Shown here: positions 35,192-42,977 of the stretch, piece after piece
Layout of the letters: every line of letters starts with the position of its first letter
Numbering within the stretch: the stretch's first letter is position 1
Source of the DNA: Candidatus Ornithoclostridium excrementipullorum
GTDB lineage: Bacteria > Bacillota > Clostridia > Christensenellales > UBA3700
Reading direction: 5' to 3'
Length of the DNA: 42,977 nt
Assembly (NCBI GenBank): GCA_018716085.1
Contig: DVKK01000009.1
Location: 1-42,977, forward strand
Made by a program: the position numbers and the translations under genes
Notes under the pieces: generated by a model
Told to the model about the DNA's origin: nothing
The model's database searches: none
Seen by the model: only the letters and a program-made list of their open reading frames with translations

Positions 35192-37387
35192 ATGTATTAC
35201 GCACATACCGCAGAAAGCGGCGAATGGCAGCCGATAAAAGATCATCTTATCAATACCGCCGAAAAAGCAAGGCGATTTGCCATCCCGCCGTTAAAAGAGG
35301 TCGCTTATCTTGCAGGATTGTTGCACGATATCGGAAAATACAGCAAAGAGTTCCAAAATCGGTTGCTCCCGGGAGGGGAGTCTCTGAAAGTCGATCACTC
35401 GACATACGGTGCGCAGTTGGTATACAACGACAATAAAAGCGCGGCACGGTTCGCGTTTGCGCTCGCATACGTTATAGCCGGCCATCACAGCGGACTTCCC
35501 GATATCGGGAATAAAGGGGAAAACGAGGACGAAAGTGCGTTACGCGCAAGATTGAAAAAAACTTGTCCGAACGCCGAAGCATGGAGAGGCGAGATCGCAA
35601 TAGATTATGCTGCGGCAAAAGACGAATTCGCGGCGCTGTTGTCCGAAGAAAACTTCGGCAGGGATGAATACGAGTTTGCGGTCAGATATCTTTATAGCTG
35701 TCTTACGGACGCCGATTCGCTGGATGCTGAGGAATTCTGCAAAGGAAGGGAGAGAATATCGGTATCGGCAGATTGGGACAGATATTACGGGATACTCGAA
35801 AAGAAGATCGCAACGCTCGAAAAGAAGACCGAATTGCAGAAAATGCGCTCGGTATTGCAACAACAGGCGATATCCAATATAGATAGGGACGGAGGGGTTT
35901 ATCTTCTGGATATGCCGACCGGCAGCGGAAAAACTCTGTGCAGTATCGCTTTGGCGATGAAGCGCGCGGCTATGAAAAATAAAAAACGCATCATATACGT
36001 CATTCCGTATACGAGCATAGTGGAACAGACAGCCGCATTATTCAAAGAGACGTTTCCGGATCTTCCCGTATTGGAACATCATTCCGAGTTCGATTACGAC
36101 GACGTCAGAACGGTTTTCGGCGGTTGGAATGCGTTGCTTGACGAAAACAGCGATCAAAGCGTAAGAGATATCGTTAAAGAAAGAACCGAAAATTGGGACG
36201 CTCCGCTCATAGTGACGACAAACGTTCAGTTTTTCGAGAGTATATATTCTAATCGAAAAAGCAAACTGCGAAAGATACATAATATGGCGGACAGCGTGAT
36301 AGTGTTTGACGAGATACACACTTTACCGGCAAGGTATTTCGTGCCGTGTATCAAAGCGATCGGACAGCTCACCTCGCATTATTCCTGCGATGCGATATTT
36401 CTGACCGCAACGATGCCCGATTTCGAACTCCTGACAGAGCGTTTTACGGGAAAAAAGCTCGGAGCGTTGGATCTGCTCCCCGACAAAAGCGGATATAAGA
36501 TATTCGACAAAAACACCTTCGAATATATAGGGGCGCAAGACCCCGTTTCGCATATGGACGGAGAAAAAAGCACGTTGGTGATATGCAATGCGAAAAAGAG
36601 CGCGGAGCAAATGTACAGAGCGTGTTCCGCCCCTGTAAAATTCTGCCTGTCTACATATCTCACGCCGCACGATCGCAGCAGAATAATCGCCGATATCCGG
36701 GATAGTCTGAAAAACGGCAATAAGCCCGTTGTGTTTTCCACGTCCCTTATCGAGGCGGGAGTCGATCTCGATTTCGAATGCGTGTATCGGGAACTTACAG
36801 GCATAGACGGGATCTTGCAGGCAGCCGGAAGATGCAACCGCAACGGCAGGCAGTCTAAGGAGGACGGCAAAGTTTATATATTTGTCGGCGCCGGACGCGT
36901 CGGCAAAGAAGTCAAAGCAAAGGCCGAGATAGCTCTTTCCGAGATCAAACGATACGGCGCGGACAGTATCGCGTCCGGAGAGTGCGTGCGGGAGTATTTT
37001 GCCGAATGGTACGATTTTTCAAAATTTAACATGAAAGGAACAGAGAGCCTCTATGACAGGACAAAGAGGGAAGAGGGCAAAAAACTTTACGAGATAGACT
37101 TCAAACGTATAGCGGAAGACTTCAAACTCATAGAGACCGCTCAAATGCCCGTTGTGATCCCGAATGAAGAGATATCCGACATTTTGGCAATGGACGAGAT
37201 ATCGGGTTCGTCGTTGAAAAAATTGCGCAGATATTCTGCGTCGGTAAGCACCTATGAATTCAAAAAGCTGTACGAGGCAGGAGTCCTGTGCGAAAAAGAC
37301 GGGATATTCATACTCGCTGACGAGTCGCTATATGACAGCGATACCGGACTTAACGCAGCGGAAGAAAGTAAAGAGATATTTTACTGA
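35192..37387 (+). CDS. cas3: CRISPR nuclease-helicase Cas3 (type I-C)
   Basis: A 731-residue HD-first Cas3, the effector that degrades DNA marked by Cascade. The HD nuclease has His18, the His45-Asp46 pair in GLLHDIGKYS, and the later HH in AGHHSGLPD (98-99). The SF2 helicase has Walker A MPTGSGKT (241-248), the DEIH box (373-376), TATMPDFE, STSLIEAGVDLDFE and QAAGRCNRNGR (motif VI). ATG follows AGGGAGGAAGG. It is the first gene of the cas operon, normal for I-C. Confidence 0.95.
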   Translation: MYYAHTAESGEWQPIKDHLINTAEKARRFAIPPLKEVAYLAGLLHDIGKYSKEFQNRLLPGGESLKVDHSTYGAQLVYNDNKSAARFAFALAYVIAGHHSGLPDIGNKGENEDESALRARLKKTCPNAEAWRGEIAIDYAAAKDEFAALLSEENFGRDEYEFAVRYLYSCLTDADSLDAEEFCKGRERISVSADWDRYYGILEKKIATLEKKTELQKMRSVLQQQAISNIDRDGGVYLLDMPTGSGKTLCSIALAMKRAAMKNKKRIIYVIPYTSIVEQTAALFKETFPDLPVLEHHSEFDYDDVRTVFGGWNALLDENSDQSVRDIVKERTENWDAPLIVTTNVQFFESIYSNRKSKLRKIHNMADSVIVFDEIHTLPARYFVPCIKAIGQLTSHYSCDAIFLTATMPDFELLTERFTGKKLGALDLLPDKSGYKIFDKNTFEYIGAQDPVSHMDGEKSTLVICNAKKSAEQMYRACSAPVKFCLSTYLTPHDRSRIIADIRDSLKNGNKPVVFSTSLIEAGVDLDFECVYRELTGIDGILQAAGRCNRNGRQSKEDGKVYIFVGAGRVGKEVKAKAEIALSEIKRYGADSIASGECVREYFAEWYDFSKFNMKGTESLYDRTKREEGKKLYEIDFKRIAEDFKLIETAQMPVVIPNEEISDILAMDEISGSSLKKLRRYSASVSTYEFKKLYEAGVLCEKDGIFILADESLYDSDTGLNAAEESKEIFY

Positions 37388-37430
37388 AAAGGGATGTTTT
37401 TAACGGAAAATTATTAACGGAGGTACGAAA

Positions 37431-38141
37431 ATGTTCAGAATCATTGTCGACGCGGATTACGCTTGCTTTACGAGACCCGAGTGCAAGGTCGAGCGGGCAA
37501 GCTATCTTACGCCGACTCCGTCCGCGCTTGTCGGGATGTTGAAATCGATCTATTGGAAACCAGCCATAAGATACGTGATCGACAAGATAGTCGTTTTCAA
37601 CGAGATCAAACTTGCAAGCGTACGACGAAACGAAGTAAAGAGCAAAGTGTTGTTGTCCGCAGTCAAAAACAAAATGAACGGCGGAGACAAAGACCCTGCG
37701 ATCCTTACGAGAGAATCGATCAACCAGAGATCCACGCTGTTGTTGAAAGACGTAAAGTACGGTGTGGAGTTCCACTTTGAGCTCACGGGGATAAGGAGCG
37801 AGGGAGGTAAAGAGTGCGACGGGAAGCACGCCGAAATATTGGGCCGAAGATTGGATAAAGGGCAATGTTTCAGGCAACCGTGCATGGGATGCCGCGAATT
37901 TCCGGTAAGGAGCGTGTTGAGAGTCAAGGATTTCGACCTGAGCGACGTGCACGAGTCGCTCAAAGGCGACACCGATCTCGGCACAATGCTGTACGGCTTG
38001 AAGTTCCACGACGATCCGCGTATCAGAGAAGAATGGGATAAAAAATATTTCTCCGACTCCGTAGACGCGTTTTTCTATCATCCGCACATGATAGACGGAG
38101 TGATAGACGTGGCGGCATATGCGAAGGAGGCGGGACTATGA
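37431..38141 (+). CDS. cas5c: Cas5c crRNA-processing endoribonuclease (type I-C)
   Basis: A 236-residue Cas5d/Cas5c protein. In type I-C there is no Cas6; Cas5c cuts the pre-crRNA at the repeat and stays bound to the 5' handle. The candidate catalytic residues match the family: Tyr41 in SIYWKP, and Lys132-His133 in GKHAEILGRR, followed by the diagnostic KGQCFRQPCMGCREF. Start ATG after GGAGGTACG. It overlaps cas8c by 4 bases. Confidence 0.94.
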   Translation: MFRIIVDADYACFTRPECKVERASYLTPTPSALVGMLKSIYWKPAIRYVIDKIVVFNEIKLASVRRNEVKSKVLLSAVKNKMNGGDKDPAILTRESINQRSTLLLKDVKYGVEFHFELTGIRSEGGKECDGKHAEILGRRLDKGQCFRQPCMGCREFPVRSVLRVKDFDLSDVHESLKGDTDLGTMLYGLKFHDDPRIREEWDKKYFSDSVDAFFYHPHMIDGVIDVAAYAKEAGL

Positions 38142-39889
38142 TACTGGCTTCGTTGTGCGAGTATTACGGATATCTCAAAGAGCAGAACAAGACTTTGCGG
38201 GAGGGATACAGTCAGATATCGGTCACGCATACGGTATCGCTGTCGGAAGACGGAAGAGTGGTCAACGTCATTCCCCGTGTGTGGGTAGAGGACAACAAAA
38301 AGAAGTATCCGATAGTCGATTTTCCGCAAAGAACCGAAAAGACCGCGATCGACGCCAATATAGTCGAACACAGACCGCTGTATCTGTTCGGATTGGAGGG
38401 AGGAAAGGACGGTTTTTCCGAGACCTCCAAAGCGAAAAAATCTCATATAGCCTTTGTGGAAAAGAACAGAGCGTTTTTCGAGGGGATGCAACATCCTTTG
38501 GCTTGCGCTTTTGCGAAGTTTATCGACGCATGGCGGCCCGAAAACGAGACTTTAAATGCCGAATTGCTGCAAATGGGCAACGATTACGGTACGGCAAGGA
38601 TTGCTTTCACGTTGGAAGGACGTCCGGGTGAAATGTTGCAGGAGCTGCCGGAAGTTATCGAAAGATGGGATTCGATGTGCCGATCGGAAAAACAGGACGA
38701 CGAGATAACCGCTCAGTGTCCCGTATTGGGCAAGAAGTTGCCTGTGGCGCGGTTGCACGCAAAGATCAAAGGCGTGAGAGGGGGACAGTCGTCGGGGTGT
38801 TCGCTGGTGTGCTTCAATAACGAAGCAGAGAATTCTTACGGAAAGGAGCAGTCTTATAACAGCTCCGTGTCCGTAGAAGCCATGCGAAGATATACCGAGG
38901 CTTTGAACTATCTGATACGGGACGGTAAGCATAACAGGTTCGTTGCGGGAATGACGATAGTGCATTTTGCGATGACAAAAAACGAGGATCCTTATATCGA
39001 TTACTTTAATCGCAATATAATGGAGGACAGCGATGAAGACGTCTCCGCCCAAGATGTCAGCGACAGCGTCGGAAGTACGATAGGAAAAGCCGTTCGCGGA
39101 GACAGACCGACTTTCGAAGTCCCGGAAGGCGAAGGGATAGAATATTGTATTTTCGGATTGGTGCCCAACAGTTCGCGATTGGCGATCAGGTTTTCTTATC
39201 GCAACACGTTCGGGGCTTTACGTAAAAATATCGAAAAATATCACGACGATTTTTCGATAGGAGAGATGGACGGCGCACCGCCGTTGTGGCGGATCTGTAA
39301 GCAGCTTACGAGATTCAACAGTAAAGACGATATCACGTCCGATATGGCTCAGGATATGCTTATGTGCATCTTGCAGGGGGCGTCGATCCCTACGAGGATA
39401 CTCGGGGCAGCCGTACGTCGCATAAGGACGGATCTGTACGTCGGGGATATCAGGGCGGGATTGATAAAGGCCGCATTGCTCAGAAAAAACGAAAAATATA
39501 AGGAGAAGATAACAATGGCATTGAACAAACAAAACCGCGACGCCGCATATCTTTGCGGCAGACTGTTCGCAGTACTCGAAAAGATACAGAAAGATTCGGT
39601 TTCGGGCAAGCTGAACAGAACGGTCAAAGACACTTTCTTCACTGCGGCAAGCGCAACGCCTGCGGTCATTTTCGCAAGGATGATACCGCTTGCGCAAAAG
39701 CACCTCGCGAAGATCGAAAACGAAGCCGCCGTCAGGTATCTCGATAATCTGTTGACGGAGATCGTAGACGCGATGGACGTATTCCCCAAGACCTTGTCGC
39801 TCGAAGAACAGGCTGAATTTATCTTGGGATACTATCAGCAAACCAAAGACCTTTATACCAAAAAAACCGAAAACAAGGAGGAAAACTGA
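38138..39889 (+). CDS. cas8c: Cas8c (Csd1), large subunit of type I-C Cascade
   Basis: A 583-residue Csd1 family protein. It starts MILASLCEYYGYL, has GGQSSGCSLVCFNNEAENSYGKEQSYNSSVS near the centre and YCIFGLVPNSSRLAIRF later, all typical of Csd1. Cas8c recognises the PAM and contacts the target DNA strand. The start overlaps the cas5c stop by 4 bases. An internal ribosome site and ATG at 39515 allow the C-terminal domain to be made separately as Cas11c. Confidence 0.94.
   Translation: MILASLCEYYGYLKEQNKTLREGYSQISVTHTVSLSEDGRVVNVIPRVWVEDNKKKYPIVDFPQRTEKTAIDANIVEHRPLYLFGLEGGKDGFSETSKAKKSHIAFVEKNRAFFEGMQHPLACAFAKFIDAWRPENETLNAELLQMGNDYGTARIAFTLEGRPGEMLQELPEVIERWDSMCRSEKQDDEITAQCPVLGKKLPVARLHAKIKGVRGGQSSGCSLVCFNNEAENSYGKEQSYNSSVSVEAMRRYTEALNYLIRDGKHNRFVAGMTIVHFAMTKNEDPYIDYFNRNIMEDSDEDVSAQDVSDSVGSTIGKAVRGDRPTFEVPEGEGIEYCIFGLVPNSSRLAIRFSYRNTFGALRKNIEKYHDDFSIGEMDGAPPLWRICKQLTRFNSKDDITSDMAQDMLMCILQGASIPTRILGAAVRRIRTDLYVGDIRAGLIKAALLRKNEKYKEKITMALNKQNRDAAYLCGRLFAVLEKIQKDSVSGKLNRTVKDTFFTAASATPAVIFARMIPLAQKHLAKIENEAAVRYLDNLLTEIVDAMDVFPKTLSLEEQAEFILGYYQQTKDLYTKKTENKEEN
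39515..39889 (+). CDS. cas11c: Cas11c small subunit from an internal start inside cas8c
   Basis: Within cas8c, in frame, ATG 39515 (Met460) is preceded by AAGGAGAAGATAACA, a much better ribosome site than random sequence would give. It yields a 124-residue alpha-helical protein starting MALNKQNRDAAYLCGRLFAV. Type I-C loci are known to make the Cascade small subunit by just such internal translation of the cas8c 3' end, so the call rests on that plus the visible ribosome site. It ends with the same stop as cas8c. Confidence 0.8.
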   Translation: MALNKQNRDAAYLCGRLFAVLEKIQKDSVSGKLNRTVKDTFFTAASATPAVIFARMIPLAQKHLAKIENEAAVRYLDNLLTEIVDAMDVFPKTLSLEEQAEFILGYYQQTKDLYTKKTENKEEN

Positions 39890-39890
39890 T

Positions 39891-40766
39891 ATGGAAGCGA
39901 TAAAAAACCGCTATGAATTCGTAGTGCTGTTCGACGTGGAGAACGGCAACCCCAACGGCGATCCCGACGCAGGGAACGCGCCTCGCACCGATGCCGAAAC
40001 CGGATTGGGTATCGTCACCGACGTATGTCTTAAACGTAAGATCCGCAATTATGTGGAGATCGTGAAAGAAGGAGAGCCGGCGTATAATATCCTGATCAAG
40101 ACAGACAGATCCCTGAACGACAAGTTTGCCGAGGCTTACGAGAAGAAAGGCATAGACGCCAAGAAAAAGAATGCCGACGATATAGCCGCCGCAAGGGAGT
40201 ATATGTGTTCGAATTATTATGACGTCAGAGCGTTCGGCGCGGTCATGAGTACGGGCAGCAATCCCTGCGGTATCGTGAGAGGCCCCGTTCAGCTCAATTT
40301 CGCCAGAAGCATTGACCCCGTGTTTCCCCAGGAAATGACCATTACGAGGCAGGCTATCACAGATTCCGATAAATTCAAAGAGAATCTCGACAAAAACGGC
40401 GTCCTTACCGAAATGGGCAAGAAGAATATCGTGCCGTATGCGCTTTACAGAGCGGAAGGATACGTTTCCGCCATGCTCGCGCAAAAAGAAACGGGTTTTT
40501 CCGAAGCTGATCTCGAGCTGCTGTGGGACGCGCTGATCAATATGTTCGAACACGATCATTCCGCCGCAAGAGGAAAGGTATGCGTGCGTAAACTGATCAT
40601 ATTCAAGCACGAGTCGCCTCTGGGGAAAGCGCCGTCTGTGATTTTGTTCGATAAGATAAAGATCTCGAAGCGGTCCGGAGTAGAATATCCCCGCAGTTAC
40701 GGCGACTACATAGTCGATATCGATCGGGAGGAGATCCCCGGCGTGGAATTGATAGAAAAACTCTGA
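39891..40766 (+). CDS. cas7c: Cas7c (Csd2), Cascade backbone subunit
   Basis: A 291-residue RAMP-fold protein. The N-terminus EFVVLFDVENGNPNGDPDAGNAPRTD and the ITRQAITDSD, GRVKP-like region are standard for Csd2 of type I-C. Several copies coat the crRNA spacer. The strong AAGGAGG lies inside the end of cas8c, in keeping with a need for more Cas7 than Cas8. It overlaps cas4 by one base. Confidence 0.95.
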   Translation: MEAIKNRYEFVVLFDVENGNPNGDPDAGNAPRTDAETGLGIVTDVCLKRKIRNYVEIVKEGEPAYNILIKTDRSLNDKFAEAYEKKGIDAKKKNADDIAAAREYMCSNYYDVRAFGAVMSTGSNPCGIVRGPVQLNFARSIDPVFPQEMTITRQAITDSDKFKENLDKNGVLTEMGKKNIVPYALYRAEGYVSAMLAQKETGFSEADLELLWDALINMFEHDHSAARGKVCVRKLIIFKHESPLGKAPSVILFDKIKISKRSGVEYPRSYGDYIVDIDREEIPGVELIEKL

Positions 40767-41371
40767 TGATCCCGATAAGAGCGCTGCAACATTACCTGTA
40801 CTGCCCCCACAGATGGGGGATGCTGTATATGAATGATGCATGGTCCGACAATGCTTTCACCGTAAAGGCTGATATAATGCATCAGCGGGTGGACGGAGGC
40901 GGACTGCTCGATTCCGGTAAAGGGATAAAAAAATTCGGAGATATTACCGTGTATGACGAACAGCTCGGGATATACGGTAAAGCGGATTGCCTTGAGCTGT
41001 CCGAAAGCGGCGGCGCGACGAACGTGAAGATCGTCGAGTATAAGCCGACGATGCCGGGTAACGGTCCGGCGCTTTCGGACAGATTGCAGGTCTATGCCCA
41101 ATACAGATGCGTAAAGAGGCTGTTTGACGGAGAAATAAGCGCATATATCTACTATTCGGACGTGCGCCGCAGAGTAAAGATCGATTTTGACAGCGAGGAC
41201 GAAGAACTTCTTTTAAGTACGGTCGGAAAGATAAAAGAAGCGATCCGAGAGGAGAAAATTCCTCTGCCCGTAAAGAGTGACAAATGTAACGGCTGTTCGT
41301 TGGAAGACGCTTGTATGCCTCGTATTCGCGGCCGGAATGTGAAAGCTATGATCCTGGAGGAAAACGAGTGA
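40766..41371 (+). CDS. cas4: Cas4 spacer-acquisition nuclease
   Basis: A 201-residue RecB-family nuclease with a [4Fe-4S] cluster: Cys13 (LYCPHRWG) plus Cys174, 177 and 183 (CNGCSLEDAC). The nuclease site is Asp74 (GKAD), Glu91 and Lys93 in VEYKP. Cas4 trims prespacers at the PAM side so that they are inserted the right way round. It overlaps both neighbours (TGATG with cas7c, GTGA with cas1). Confidence 0.94.
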   Translation: MIPIRALQHYLYCPHRWGMLYMNDAWSDNAFTVKADIMHQRVDGGGLLDSGKGIKKFGDITVYDEQLGIYGKADCLELSESGGATNVKIVEYKPTMPGNGPALSDRLQVYAQYRCVKRLFDGEISAYIYYSDVRRRVKIDFDSEDEELLLSTVGKIKEAIREEKIPLPVKSDKCNGCSLEDACMPRIRGRNVKAMILEENE

Positions 41372-42381
41372 AAAAATTGCTCAACACATTGTATGTCACG
41401 GATGAAAAAGCCTATCTTTCGTTGGAAGGAGAGGCGGTGGTGTGTTCCTCCGAAGGGAAGCCGCCGCTCAAACTGCCGTTGGCAAATCTGGAAAACATAT
41501 GTTGTTTCTCATATCTCGGATGCTCTCCGGCGCTTATGGGTAAATGTGCGGACAAGGGAGTCGGTCTTGCCTTCTTTACTCCGCACGGCAGATTTCTTGC
41601 GCGCGTGACAGGCGCGGTCAAGGGGAACGTGTACACAAGAACGAAACAGATCGAGGTATTCAAATCGAGCGCGTTGTCGTTGATACGCGATAATGTGGCG
41701 GCAAAGTTGATGAACACCGGACGTCTGATCGATCGCACCGTCAGAGACCACGGGGACAGCGCGGATATTGCCGCGATCTCTTCTTTGTTGAAAGAAAGAG
41801 CTCGAACCGTATACGATGAAACGGATATCGACATCATACGCGGAATAGAGGGCGCTTGCGCGAAGAAGTATTTCGAATCGTTCCGCGCGCTTATCCGCAA
41901 CGATAGACCGATCTTCGATATATACGGCAGGAGCAAACATCCGCCTCTTGACGCCGTAAACGCGACGCTGTCGTTTCTGTACTCGGTATTGACGAACGAC
42001 TTTGCCTCTGCTCTCGAGAGCGCGGGGTTGGATTGCTATATCGGATTTTATCATGTGCAAAGACCGGGGAGAATATCTTTGGCTTGCGATATGGTAGAGG
42101 AAGTGAGATGTATTGCCGAAAGGATGGTCATTTCAATGATAAATCTTAAAATGCTGGACGAAAAAGATTTCGAAAAGCAGCCTACGGGAGCCGTGTTTCT
42201 TTCGGACAACGGACGGAAAAAAGTGCTTGCGAAATTGCAGGAGAAAAAGAGAGAGAAATTTGTTCATCCGTTTCTCAAACAAAAAATACCGTATGGCTTG
42301 CTTCCGTTTGTTCAATCCAATCTTCTGGCTAAATTTGTCAGAGGGGAGATCGAAGAGTATCCTCCGTTTGTTCTGAGGTGA
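41368..42381 (+). CDS. cas1: Cas1 integrase (type I-C)
   Basis: A 337-residue Cas1. Metal ligands: Glu161 (RGIEGACAKKYF), His229 (FYHVQRPGR) and Asp241/Glu244 (LACDMVEEVR). Start is GTG 41368, which overlaps the cas4 stop and is preceded by GGAGG; translation from further upstream would read through the end of cas4 in another frame. It catalyses insertion of new spacers with Cas2. Confidence 0.95.
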   Translation: MKKLLNTLYVTDEKAYLSLEGEAVVCSSEGKPPLKLPLANLENICCFSYLGCSPALMGKCADKGVGLAFFTPHGRFLARVTGAVKGNVYTRTKQIEVFKSSALSLIRDNVAAKLMNTGRLIDRTVRDHGDSADIAAISSLLKERARTVYDETDIDIIRGIEGACAKKYFESFRALIRNDRPIFDIYGRSKHPPLDAVNATLSFLYSVLTNDFASALESAGLDCYIGFYHVQRPGRISLACDMVEEVRCIAERMVISMINLKMLDEKDFEKQPTGAVFLSDNGRKKVLAKLQEKKREKFVHPFLKQKIPYGLLPFVQSNLLAKFVRGEIEEYPPFVLR

Positions 42382-42384
42382 GAT

Positions 42385-42675
42385 ATGATGACGCTCGTAT
42401 CATACGATGTATCCACAGCGGATAAGGCGGGGAGAACAAGGCTGAGAAAAGTGGCAAAGGCGTTGGAGAATTACGCTCAAAGAGTCCAGAATTCGGTCTT
42501 TGAGGTCAACGTGGATTACGCAGCGTTTTTGATTCTGAAAAACGAATTGCTCAAAATTATCGATGAAAACCGGGACAGCCTCAGATTTTATTACCTGGGC
42601 AACGATTGGAAAAGAAAGGTCGAGCATTTCGGTGCAAAGTCCGGATATGACTCCGAAGGGCTGATTGTATTTTGA
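42385..42675 (+). CDS. cas2: Cas2 adaptation protein
   Basis: A 96-residue ferredoxin-fold protein: LVSYDVSTADKAGRTRLRKVAKALENYAQRVQNSVFEV is the family signature. It bridges two Cas1 dimers. Starts at ATG 42385 (the next codon, 42388, is also ATG). The array begins 136 bases downstream. Confidence 0.96.
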   Translation: MMTLVSYDVSTADKAGRTRLRKVAKALENYAQRVQNSVFEVNVDYAAFLILKNELLKIIDENRDSLRFYYLGNDWKRKVEHFGAKSGYDSEGLIVF

Positions 42676-42715
42676 TGCGAACCTCCGATAAAGAGAAAAG
42701 CTCTATCGGTTCGCA
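42676..42715 (+). other. Long hairpin at the start of the CRISPR leader
   Basis: Directly after the cas2 stop, TGCGAACC (42676-42683) pairs with GGTTCGCA (42708-42715), and GAT and AGAG continue inward with CTCT-ATC around AAAAG, with small bulges. No U-tract follows (GAAAAAAA), so not a normal terminator. The 3' arm contains GGTTCGC, the first seven bases of the CRISPR repeat. Confidence 0.6.
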
Positions 42716-42811
42716 GAAAAAAACGGAGAATATTAACGGCAAAAGTAAGAATAAAGAATGGTCCGTTCCGCTATTTTGTGGGCGACTTCCGATCTGTTAA
42801 CCGGATATAGA

Positions 42812-42977
42812 GGTTCGCCCCCCACGGGGCGAGTGAGTTGAAACGACTGGCAGACAATGCTCGTCGAAGACGCGCAGAGGTTCGCCCCCCACGGGGCGAG
42901 TGAGTTGAAACGGGCACGTTGATGGTGTAGGTGCCGTCCATATTGGGTTCGCCCCCCACGGGGCGAGTGAGTTGAAA
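42812..42977 (+). CRISPR. Type I-C CRISPR array, first three repeats, cut by the window end
   Basis: Repeats of 33 bases at 42812-42844, 42879-42911 and 42946-42977 (last base beyond the window). They start GGTTCGCCCC and end GTGAGTTGAAAC. Inside is a 6-bp palindrome, CGCCCC and GGGGCG around CCAC, which makes the hairpin that Cas5c would cut. Two spacers of 34 bases each (42845-42878, 42912-42945). The 3' TTGAAAC end and the orientation place the leader on the cas2 side. The leader from 42716 to 42811 is AT-rich at first (AAAAAAACGGAGAATATTAACGG). Confidence 0.97.

Noticed and set aside
42786..42795. CTTCCGATCT, identical to the end of a common sequencing adapter, just before the CRISPR array
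   Set aside because: Only ten bases match and the flanking bases differ, so chance is plausible in 43 kb. Worth a look only if read coverage drops here.

Overview
The window looks like a chromosomal segment from a low-to-mid GC (roughly 50-55% by eye) member of the Bacillota, most likely an uncultivated gut-type Clostridia. The evidence is textbook sigma-A promoters (several TTGACA-17-TATAAT), strong AGGAGG-type ribosome binding sites, U-tract intrinsic terminators, a type III glutamine synthetase, an archaeal-style split glutamate synthase, KtrAB potassium uptake and many lipoproteins. The taxonomic call is inference; there is no rRNA in the window.

Layout. 1-6071: a PaiA-like acetyltransferase, then minus-strand genes: a two-gene unit (ApgM-type phosphoglycerate mutase / proposed homoserine kinase plus a membrane-anchored surface protein), a tiny 32-residue Gln/Lys-rich protein, and an M1-like metallopeptidase lipoprotein. 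6192-17210: a nitrogen and glutamine block, with glnN (GSIII), three genes that together make the large subunit of glutamate synthase, a short type I-like glutamine synthetase, an ANTAR RNA-binding antiterminator with a degenerate receiver, pyrG and asnB. 17231-21532: small lipoproteins (two are tandem paralogues), a secreted FG-GAP-like protein, and an Xre repressor divergent from a large membrane protein. 21705-25711: an operon of an old-yellow-enzyme-type ene-reductase and the two subunits of an aconitase-X dehydratase, behind a long structured leader. 25942-31128: secA-prfB-tsaD. 31360-34967: a MATE exporter and ktrB-ktrA. 35085-42977: a complete type I-C CRISPR-Cas locus (cas3-cas5c-cas8c/cas11c-cas7c-cas4-cas1-cas2) running into the start of its array, which is cut by the window end.

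The most interesting system is a probable self-contained nitrogen antitermination circuit. The glnN and pyrG leaders each begin just after a near-consensus promoter with a 5-bp hairpin carrying a six-base loop (AAAGGC and AATGGC; A at position 1, G at position 4, the ANTAR recognition signature). In both, loop bases and the 3' arm of that hairpin are also the 5' arm of a strong intrinsic terminator. The ANTAR protein that could read them is encoded between the two, 2 bases after a type I-like glutamine synthetase that lacks the usual C-terminal tail. The ANTAR protein has lost the receiver phospho-acceptor Asp, so its input signal is probably not a histidine kinase. The two leaders appear to hold only one hairpin each, not the usual tandem pair, which would be a minimal version of the element.

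All coordinates and motifs were read by eye; no database search, RNA folding program or alignment was run.
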